DNA of 40,256 bases from Glaesserella parasuis. GTDB lineage: Bacteria; Pseudomonadota; Gammaproteobacteria; Enterobacterales; Pasteurellaceae. The position numbers and the translations under genes were made by a program. The notes below the pieces were generated by a model, which did no database searches, was not told where the DNA came from, and saw only the letters and a program-made list of their open reading frames with translations. Below, piece after piece: positions 7,893 through 14,135 of this stretch. Where the stretch lies: contig NZ_MUXW01000035.1 of assembly GCF_002015085.1 (NCBI RefSeq), forward strand, positions 1 to 40,256, written 5' to 3'. Positions within the stretch are counted from its first letter, which is position 1. Every line of letters starts with the position of its first letter.

Positions 7893-7937
7893 AGATGTAG
7901 TGAGTTCCATTAAAATCCCAAATGGAGAAGGTATTTT

Positions 7938-8730
7938 ATGAAATATAATCTCATCGCATTTTCTTTGCTTGCATTACCTTTAGTAACTAAAGCAAACCCA
8001 ACTTGGGTAGATCATCAACGAATAAAATTACAAGAACAGCTTGCCAGCATTAAAACAGCATTTGAGTGTCGTATTTGGTGATGAAGATTTAGATAACCAC
8101 GCTCAGGATCAAAATCAGTTGCAGCGTAATTATCGATCACTATTAAGTAGACATAAAAAGTATGATAGTAAACAGATACGAAATGATAATGCGTCTTTAG
8201 CATTACGTTGGTCTAAAGGTGTTAAAGCATTAGGGATTGATACTGATGTGGATTTAGGGATTCGTTCTGGGACAGACATATTCTTACGTTTCAAAGTAGC
8301 TAAAACCTGGCAACACAATGAGGTATTTTCTACTCGATTAGAGCAAATTTATCGATATGGTATAAAAAGTAAACACTACCTTCGTACTAATTTTGAAAAT
8401 AAATTCCAGTGGAAGCCTCAGGTTTTTATCAATAATCATACCTTTCTACAATATACCCGTGATTTAGATGAGAATGTTGAATGGGGTAATAGTTTGTATC
8501 GTCAGCACGATTTTGCGGGCTATAAAAAATTGAGCTATGGTTTATTTGTTGGCGGTAACATCAATAAGAAAAAAGCGGATCTAACTCACTACGGACCTTT
8601 CATCAACTGGCAGCAACCAATTTGGAAAGACTGAGTGTTTATTCAGCCTGAAGTCCATTTTTACAATGATAAAAAACAAAATCGTAAACACCATTTCGGT
8701 GCTTTTTTACGACTTGAAGCGATTTTCTAA
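7938..8730 (+). pseudogene. Outer-membrane beta-barrel protein, frameshifted and with an in-frame stop
   Basis: ATG at 7938 starts a good signal peptide (MKYNLIAFSLLALPLVTKA) and the frame stops at 8082. The following coding sequence lies in the +1 frame from about 8026 to the TGA at 8632-8634. Past that TGA the same frame stays open to 8730 and ends ...HHFGAFLRLEAIF, a typical beta-barrel C-terminal signal with final Phe. The stop replaces what is probably Trp (KD-stop-VFIQPE). Two lesions are needed: a one-base indel, perhaps in the AAAA run near 8052, and a TGG to TGA change. Repaired, it would encode about 263 residues with alternating aromatic strand patterns. The exact family is not recognised. 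A ribosome site GGAGAAGG and the terminator of hldD upstream suggest it was a stand-alone gene. Confidence 0.75.
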
Positions 8731-9010
8731 CATCTTTTTTAGGCAAACAAAGTAACTATATTACAAATAGTGAAAATAGCATAATCAGGCGATTAAATAT
8801 TATCTAACTATTTACTATCCCGACAATATTCTTGTAAATTTAATTAATATCTTATTTATAGTAATAATCTATTCTTGTGGTCTTGCCAGCTTTTTATAGA
8901 AAAAAGGGTAGACTAATTCTGTTATGCAATCCATTCCACTCAGAAAGCGATTATTAGAAGGCTATTTTTGTTAGGTTGGGTTACGTTGAGAGATGTGTAG
9001 AAACTTGAGT

Positions 9011-9105
9011 TGGCGGAGGCGTATGGGAGTTGAACCCACCCGAGAACGCTGGCATCCTCAACAGGATTTGAAGTCCTGCCACATCACCGGATATGACACA
9101 CCTCC
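9011..9105 (-). tRNA. selC: Selenocysteine tRNA, anticodon TCA
   Basis: On the minus strand, 95 bases begin GGAGGTGT and end with encoded GCCA (the CCA is at 9013-9011). The acceptor stem is the elongated 8 base pairs specific to tRNA-Sec. The anticodon loop reads CTTCAAA with anticodon TCA, which decodes UGA. A long variable arm follows and the T-loop is GGTTCAACTCC. The pattern closely follows E. coli selC. The gene is divergent from selA, which makes selenocysteine on this tRNA. Confidence 0.97.
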
Positions 9106-9119
9106 GAAAAAGTGGCACT

Positions 9120-9148
9120 ATTCTACTGAATTTATTAGAATTGTGCAA
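9120..9148 (-). promoter_or_regulatory. selC promoter
   Basis: On the minus strand TTGCAC (9148-9143), a 17-base spacer and TAGAAT (9125-9120) form a strong sigma-70 promoter ending 15 bases before the mature tRNA 5' end. It lies inside the 64-base gap to the divergent selA start. Confidence 0.8.
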
Positions 9149-9169
9149 AATTTCTGACGGATCTCTGCT

Positions 9170-10552
9170 ATGCAATCACTATTTCGTTCAATTCCTGCAA
9201 TTGATAAACTGCTAAAAACATCACAAGGTGCTGATTTAATTCAACAATTCGGACATCAAGCCTTTGTTGCTCAAGCTCGTTTACTGATTGAACAAGCTCG
9301 CCAACATATTCAGCAACATCAAAGTCTGCCTGACTTTCTACAAACGGAACATACGCTTTTTAACGAATTAACTCACCGCTTGCAAAGCCTTGCTCAAGTT
9401 AAAATGAAACCTGTGTTTAATCTGACGGGAACAGTTTTGCATACCAATCTTGGTCGAGGTTTGTGGTCGGAACAAGCGATTTCAGCTGCTACCAGTGCAA
9501 TGCGAAATAATGTGGCGTTGGAGTTTGATATTGAAGCAGGCAAACGTAGTCACCGTGATCTCTATGTTTCTGAGCTGTTGCAACAACTGACAGGGGCGGA
9601 AGCGGCTTGCGTGGTCAATAATAATGCCGCCGCCGTATTGCTAATGTTGGCGACTTTTGCTCAAGGCAAAGAAGTGATTATCTCTCGTGGTGAATTAATT
9701 GAGATCGGCGGTGCTTTCCGTATCCCTGACATTATGGCTCAAGCAGGGTGCAAGTTGGTTGAAGTGGGTACGACAAATCGCACCCATTTAAAAGATTATC
9801 GCAACGCAATCAACGAAAATACCGCATTTTTAATGAAAGTTCACACCAGTAATTACCAAATTCAAGGTTTTACTTCAAGTGTGAGTGAAGAAGAGTTAGT
9901 GGCATTAGGGCAAGAGTTTAATCTGCCTGTGATTAGCGATTTAGGCAGTGGCTCGCTCACCGATATGCAAGCCCTAAACCTACCTGCCGAGCCGATAATG
10001 CAACAAAAAGTCGCTTCAGGTGTGGATTTAGTTTCGTTTTCAGGGGATAAACCACTTGGCGGTCCACAAGCTGGGATTATTGTTGGGAAAAAAGCCTTTA
10101 TCGATCAACTTCAACAGCACCCACTCAAACGGGTTTTGCGTTGTGATAAAGTGATTTTGTCAGGCTTAGAAGCTACGTTACGCCACTATCTTTTCCCTGA
10201 TCGTTTAACGGACGAGCTACCGACATTGCACTTGCTAACACAATCCCTTGATGGTCTGCAACAGAAAGCAGAACGTTTAAAAGAGGCGCTCTACAAGCGG
10301 TTAGATCAGCGCTATATTTTGCAAATCGAACCGAGTGAAGCTCAAATCGGCAGTGGTGCGTTACCGACAGAAAAAATCCCATCGTTTGCTGTGACTATTT
10401 CGGCAGATAAACAGAGCGATTTACTTGAATTAGAAAAACAGTTTAAAACCTATCCAAACCCGATTATTGCTCGTTTTGTACAACAAAAGATGTGGCTAGA
10501 TGTGCGAAGTGTGGCGGAATTTGAAGAGTTGATAAAAATATTGGAAATGTGA
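9170..10552 (+). CDS. selA: L-seryl-tRNA(Sec) selenium transferase SelA
   Basis: SelA is a PLP enzyme, a large homo-oligomer in E. coli, that converts Ser-tRNA(Sec) to Sec-tRNA(Sec) using selenophosphate. The 460 residues align with the family: the N-terminal FRSIPAIDKLL helix, NLTGTVLHTNLGRG, the AAVLLML region, and the PLP lysine Lys294 in SGDKPLGGPQAG. Length is close to E. coli SelA (463). The start is supported by the N-terminal match, although the ribosome site is weak. An uptake word lies inside at 10293. A terminator follows, so selA is probably not co-transcribed with selB 925 bases downstream. Confidence 0.97.
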   Translation: MQSLFRSIPAIDKLLKTSQGADLIQQFGHQAFVAQARLLIEQARQHIQQHQSLPDFLQTEHTLFNELTHRLQSLAQVKMKPVFNLTGTVLHTNLGRGLWSEQAISAATSAMRNNVALEFDIEAGKRSHRDLYVSELLQQLTGAEAACVVNNNAAAVLLMLATFAQGKEVIISRGELIEIGGAFRIPDIMAQAGCKLVEVGTTNRTHLKDYRNAINENTAFLMKVHTSNYQIQGFTSSVSEEELVALGQEFNLPVISDLGSGSLTDMQALNLPAEPIMQQKVASGVDLVSFSGDKPLGGPQAGIIVGKKAFIDQLQQHPLKRVLRCDKVILSGLEATLRHYLFPDRLTDELPTLHLLTQSLDGLQQKAERLKEALYKRLDQRYILQIEPSEAQIGSGALPTEKIPSFAVTISADKQSDLLELEKQFKTYPNPIIARFVQQKMWLDVRSVAEFEELIKILEM

Positions 10553-10560
10553 TCTCGAAA

Positions 10561-10598
10561 AATAAGGCTCAGATCACACAATTTCTGAGCCTTATCTT
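10561..10598. terminator. Terminator after selA
   Basis: A 12-base inverted repeat (ATAAGGCTCAGA with TCTGAGCCTTAT) and a 10-base loop are followed by a T-rich stretch. Flanking A and T runs could allow bidirectional use, also ending minus-strand transcripts of the small gene at 10680. Confidence 0.82.
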
Positions 10599-10626
10599 AT
10601 TATAGCTAGACTTTGTTTAGATATAA

Positions 10627-10651
10627 TAAAAAAGCCGAAAATAGAGTCGGA
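10627..10651 (-). terminator. Weak terminator after the Opa-like remnant
   Basis: Read on the minus strand, a short CCGA...TCGG stem is followed by CTTTTTT, 29 bases beyond the stop of the small membrane-protein gene. The stem is only 4 base pairs plus possible extensions, so confidence is limited. Confidence 0.4.
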
Positions 10652-10679
10652 ATTAGTAATTTTTTCATATTACGCATTC

Positions 10680-10913
10680 TTAAAAGTTAAAGCGTAGACC
10701 TAATTTACCGCCAAATTGTGAAGTGTCAGAAGCTAAACGATAATTACCAAAGTCATAGCCTATACTTATACGAAAATCCGTTGCTGTTCCTCCATTGAAA
10801 TCATCGGGTGTAATTTTTGACGAACCGATATCCCCTTGAATATATACGTTTGCCAAAGTAGAAGTGCTGATAGTAGACAATGCTAATAATACAGATAAAG
10901 TAAGTTTTTTCAT
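10680..10913 (-). CDS. Shrunken Opa-like outer-membrane protein (internally deleted remnant)
   Basis: The 77 residues begin with a clear signal peptide (MKKLTLSVLLALSTISTSTLA). The mature start NVYIQGDIGSSKI and the strand ISIGYDFGNYRLA are typical of the opacity-family (Opa/OmpX-like) beta-barrels. The end GGKLGLRFNF is a beta-barrel C-terminal signal with final Phe. The mature part is only 56 residues, far short of the eight strands (about 150-200 residues) the family needs, so the middle is probably deleted in frame. Expression signals look intact: AAGAGG ribosome site and promoter at 10972-11001. It lies between selA and selB. It could be a functional small protein, but a decayed barrel is more likely. 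Confidence 0.7.
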   Translation of the reverse strand: MKKLTLSVLLALSTISTSTLANVYIQGDIGSSKITPDDFNGGTATDFRISIGYDFGNYRLASDTSQFGGKLGLRFNF

Positions 10914-10971
10914 AAAGACCTCTTTTTGTAAAATAGTGAATGTTTTTTAATGTGCTTTGTAAGCAATTCGA

Positions 10972-11001
10972 ATTATAGATCTAATTTGGTTATCAACCCA
11001 A
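10972..11001 (-). promoter_or_regulatory. Promoter of the Opa-like remnant
   Basis: On the minus strand TTGGGT (11001-10996), an 18-base spacer and a perfect TATAAT (10977-10972) lie 59 bases before the ATG at 10913. Confidence 0.6.
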
Positions 11002-11091
11002 CATAAAAAGTTGAATTTTTATGGGATTTTAATATCCTTTTACTTAGGGGCAGTTTTATATTCACTACAACCTCATTTTAATGGGGTATAT

Positions 11092-11439
11092 ATGAATATC
11101 AATAAACAGAAGTTTGCAAAACAATTAGGTAGCAATATTGCAAAATATCGTCAAACTACTGGTTTAACTCAAGAACAGTTGGCGGAAAAACTTGATTTGG
11201 GTAATGAGACAATTTCACGCATTGAGCGAGGGGTGGCAATGCCGAGTTTAATGAGGCTGTTTGAATTTGCGAACGTCTTTCATTGTAATGTGGCGGATCT
11301 ACTTGCAGGCAATTCGTCACTCAATAAAGATGATGCAGAATATTTAGCTACACTATTACAAAATACCTCAAAAGCAGACAAAGACTTTGTGATTGGTGTT
11401 GTAGAAAAATTGGTTGACCATTTAAAAACAAGATCTTAA
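11092..11439 (+). CDS. XRE-family helix-turn-helix regulator
   Basis: The 115 residues carry a Cro/CI-type helix-turn-helix at about residues 12-66: IAKYRQTTGLTQEQLAEKLD, then NETISRIERGVAMPSL and FHCNVADLL. The remaining about 45 residues are a short helical tail without a recognised sensor domain. I chose ATG 11092 because GGGG lies 7 bases upstream and the family match starts there; the frame could extend to TTG 11011 but that part looks non-coding. It stands between the divergent Opa-like remnant and selB, 37 bases before selB. It may regulate the Opa-like gene or itself; nothing in the sequence shows a target. Confidence 0.85.
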   Translation: MNINKQKFAKQLGSNIAKYRQTTGLTQEQLAEKLDLGNETISRIERGVAMPSLMRLFEFANVFHCNVADLLAGNSSLNKDDAEYLATLLQNTSKADKDFVIGVVEKLVDHLKTRS

Positions 11440-11476
11440 TCTTCTCCGTTAAACAAACAGAAGTCTCGGAGACAAA

Positions 11477-13327
11477 ATGATCATCATCACCGCAGGACAC
11501 GTCGATCACGGCAAAACATCACTTTTACACGTCTTAACAGGCACTCACACTGCTCACTTGCCTGAAGAGAAAAAACGGGGGTTGACGATCGATCTTGGAT
11601 ATGCTTATTTGCCGATTGAAAATGATATTTTGGGTTTTATTGATGTACCGGGGCACCAAAAATTTCTGTCTAATATGTTGGCAGGGCTTGGCGGTATCCA
11701 ACACGCTTTGTTGGTGGTATCGGCAGACGAGGGGATTAAACCACAGACGGAAGAACATCTTGCTATTCTTCGCCTGTTGAATTTTAAGCAGATTATTATC
11801 GTACTCACCAAAGCAGACAGAGTGGAAGCGACTCGCACTACCCAACTGATCGAACAATTAAAACAGCGTTATCCGTTTTTGGCTTCAGCCCATTTCTTTG
11901 TGACTTCGGCTCAGACAGGCGAGGGCATTGAGCCATTAAAGCACCATCTGATCAGCCTTAATCACCAAAGCACACAAATAGATAAACCGTTTCGCTATGC
12001 GATTGACCGTGTATTTAATGTGAAAGGTGCAGGCTTGGTGGTAACAGGGACGGCGGTCGCTGGAAAAGTGGTTATCGGTGATGAATTTTATATCTCAAGC
12101 GGTCAGAAAGTGCGGATAAAAAACATTCACGCTCAAAATAACGAAGCATCGATCGGGGTAGCAGGGCAACGTTTAGCCTTAAATATCGCCAATGTGGAAA
12201 AAGAGCAGATTGAGCGTGGCGACTGGATTACACAGCAGGATCCCCAATTTGCTTGTGACCGCATTACCGTTCGCCTAACGACAGCCCAAGCTTTAAAAGA
12301 AAACAGTGTTGTGCATCTCTATCACTTTGCCAGTCACACTACCGCAAAATTAAATTTACTAGATGGAAGCCAATGCCCTGCCGATGATACCGCGATAGCC
12401 GAACTGATTTTAGATACGCCGTTGCACATTGCTTTAGAAGACAAACTTATTTTGCGTAGTGGCGACGACAGTCAAACCCTTGCTGGTGCAGAAGTGATCG
12501 AAATTCACTCGCCGAAACGCCATAAACGTAGCGAAGCACGCTTGAGTTATCTCTCACAGTTAGCTAACTGCACAAGCTATCAAGAACGTATTGCACTCTA
12601 TCTGCAACATAAAGCGGTGAATTTGACCCAACTACTGTGGGCAGAGCAGATTTTTATTCGTGATTTAGAAAAACTGGCGGAAAAATCGGATTACTATCTC
12701 AACTCTAATCACCTGTTTAACGGGGCATTTAAAACTCAAATCCAACAACACATTGTGGCGAAGCTCGAAGAGTATCACCAACAGCATAGCGATCAGCTTG
12801 GGGTGACAAAGGCTCGTTTACATCGTATTGCTACGTTAGAGTTATCAGAACAACTTGCCTTTGCCCTCATTGACGAACTGATTGCCGATAACACTTTGGC
12901 ACAAACACGCGGTTGGATCCATACCCCAACACATCGAATTGAGTTCAACGATGCCGAATTGCAAATTTGGGCAGAAATCCGACCGCTATTTGAACGAACC
13001 AATCAAGCCTTATGGGTTAGAGATATTGCTTCCGAACTATCCATAGACGAAACAGAAATGCGTAACTTGCTATATAAAGCAGGAAAGTTGGGCTATTTAG
13101 TGCCGATTGTCAAAGACCGTTTCTTGTTACACGAACAGATCAGTGCATTTGCTCAGCTTATCAAAAATTTCATTGAGCAACACGGCGAAATTTCGGTAAA
13201 CCAGCTTAGAGATGAAATTCAATACGGGCGTAAAGTGACCGTACAGCTGATTGAATACTTCGACCGTTCAGGCTTCTTACGCCGTAAGGGGAATGTGCAT
13301 TTGTTGAGGGATAGGGATACTTATTAG
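11477..13327 (+). CDS. selB: Selenocysteine-specific elongation factor SelB
   Basis: SelB is the EF-Tu-like GTPase that carries Sec-tRNA(Sec) to UGA codons followed by a SECIS hairpin. The 616 residues show G1 GHVDHGKT (7-14), a switch-I region EEKKRGLTIDLGYA, G3 DVPGH (56-60) and G4 TKAD (111-114). EF-Tu-like domains 2 and 3 follow, with the SelB-specific domain IV after about residue 360. The C-terminal third carries the winged helices that read SECIS RNA (for example SVNQLRDEIQYGRKVTVQLIEYFDRSGFLRR). E. coli SelB has 614 residues. A CGGAG site precedes the ATG. With selC and selA nearby the decoding machinery is nearly complete; selD and selenoprotein genes are outside the window. Confidence 0.97.
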   Translation: MIIITAGHVDHGKTSLLHVLTGTHTAHLPEEKKRGLTIDLGYAYLPIENDILGFIDVPGHQKFLSNMLAGLGGIQHALLVVSADEGIKPQTEEHLAILRLLNFKQIIIVLTKADRVEATRTTQLIEQLKQRYPFLASAHFFVTSAQTGEGIEPLKHHLISLNHQSTQIDKPFRYAIDRVFNVKGAGLVVTGTAVAGKVVIGDEFYISSGQKVRIKNIHAQNNEASIGVAGQRLALNIANVEKEQIERGDWITQQDPQFACDRITVRLTTAQALKENSVVHLYHFASHTTAKLNLLDGSQCPADDTAIAELILDTPLHIALEDKLILRSGDDSQTLAGAEVIEIHSPKRHKRSEARLSYLSQLANCTSYQERIALYLQHKAVNLTQLLWAEQIFIRDLEKLAEKSDYYLNSNHLFNGAFKTQIQQHIVAKLEEYHQQHSDQLGVTKARLHRIATLELSEQLAFALIDELIADNTLAQTRGWIHTPTHRIEFNDAELQIWAEIRPLFERTNQALWVRDIASELSIDETEMRNLLYKAGKLGYLVPIVKDRFLLHEQISAFAQLIKNFIEQHGEISVNQLRDEIQYGRKVTVQLIEYFDRSGFLRRKGNVHLLRDRDTY

Positions 13328-13404
13328 GAGCTATAGAGAGTACTACCATGTACGGAGACGAGGAATAAAATCTGAGAATTTTATGATGTGAGGCTAAAAT
13401 TTCA

Positions 13405-13656
13405 GTGCAAGAAGCATATGAGGCTTTAAGATTAAGACCATATGACGCTAATAATAAGTATGGTTCTGATATTAGTGATCATAATAGATATAGCTTTTGG
13501 GCATTGGTTAATAATATTCCTTGCGACATCTCTATACAAAAAGAAGGCAGGGGAATTAAGCTTATGGTTACTAGAGGGGAAGATCATAACTTCATTCTTA
13601 GATCTCAAGGGTTAAAAGAAAGTAACATTCCAAAGAACTTGAAATCAATAGTGTAA
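13405..13656 (+). CDS. Small hypothetical protein, 83 residues
   Basis: A GTG-started frame of 83 residues (MQEAYEALRLRPYDANNKYG...) is mixed polar, with no signal peptide or membrane segment. I recognise no family. A stop codon lies six codons upstream in the frame, so the start cannot move far. The ribosome site is weak. It is followed after 9 bases by a second small gene with a strong ribosome site, so the two probably form a unit. Codon use is AT-rich, with AGA and ATA codons more common than in the neighbouring rpoB, which may point to foreign origin. The pair lies between selB and the rpoB promoter. Confidence 0.55.
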   Translation: MQEAYEALRLRPYDANNKYGSDISDHNRYSFWALVNNIPCDISIQKEGRGIKLMVTRGEDHNFILRSQGLKESNIPKNLKSIV

Positions 13657-13665
13657 GGAGGGTAG

Positions 13666-13812
13666 ATGTTTATTTTAGGTATTATTTTGATTATATTAAA
13701 TTTACTTATTAGTTCTAGACAAAAAACAATGAATTTGGGTAGAGAGTTAGATTATATCAACCCATTCTTATTTTTAGGTGGAGTTATTTGTATCATTGTT
13801 AGCTTTTTCTAA
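13666..13812 (+). CDS. Small two-helix membrane protein, 48 residues
   Basis: A frame of 48 codons starts at ATG 13666 with a strong AAGGAGG ribosome site 5 bases upstream. It reads MFILGIILIILNLLISSRQ for the first part, then a short polar loop with charged residues, and ends ...FLFLGGVICIIVSFF. Two membrane segments (about residues 2-16 and 33-48) flank a 17-residue loop. Function is unknown. It sits 9 bases after the 83-residue gene, a spacing typical of an operon or of a small toxin/antidote or immunity pair, although nothing in the sequence proves this. Confidence 0.6.
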   Translation: MFILGIILIILNLLISSRQKTMNLGRELDYINPFLFLGGVICIIVSFF

Positions 13813-13844
13813 TAAAATTCCTCTCTAAACAAGCGGTTAAATTG

Positions 13845-13873
13845 TTGCCAAACTTTGCAAAATCCGCTATAAT
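13845..13873 (+). promoter_or_regulatory. rpoBC promoter
   Basis: TTGCCA (13845-13850), a 17-base spacer and a perfect TATAAT (13868-13873) make a strong sigma-70 promoter. Transcription would start near 13880, giving a leader of about 255 bases before rpoB. Confidence 0.82.
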
Positions 13874-13896
13874 TCCTAACCATTTAGGTAAAAATT

Positions 13897-13925
13897 GGCT
13901 GACAGCTTTGAGTGGTCAGCCTTTT
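13897..13925 (+). terminator. Leader hairpin (possible attenuator) before rpoB
   Basis: GGCTGAC (13897-13903) pairs perfectly with GTCAGCC (13915-13921) around an 11-base loop, followed by TTTT. It lies about 20 bases after the predicted rpoBC transcription start, where an early terminator would act as an attenuator. The T-run is short, so it may be only partly efficient. Confidence 0.55.
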
Positions 13926-14135
13926 GTGCTTGAACGCAAGTGTTGATTTTGTCATTTTAATCAACAAAATTTGCAAATCTCCTGCCCAATTTGACCGCTT
14001 ACAGTAGTGATTTTTGACTGTTTGATTGGCAATTGGAAAATGACACCTCGTACAATTTTTTATAATGCCACTTCCTGCCAGTCTTTAGGCGGATTGTGAA
14101 AACTCAACCAAACAGAAAATCAGAGGCTATATTTA

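Larger units (their letters stand above)
13813..14135 (+). promoter_or_regulatory. rpoBC upstream and leader region
   Basis: This 323-base gap contains an uptake word (13829-13837), the main promoter (13845-13873), a leader hairpin (13897-13921) and a second TATAAT at 14061-14066 with a poor -35 (ATGACA at 15 bases). A CAGAGG ribosome site lies before the rpoB ATG at 14136. No rplJL genes lie upstream, so rpoBC has its own promoter. No other gene is seen. Confidence 0.7.

Noticed and set aside
11011..11091. TTG start giving 27 extra residues on the XRE regulator
   Set aside because: The extension is hydrophobic without family match; ATG 11092 has a good ribosome site and matches the HTH family start.
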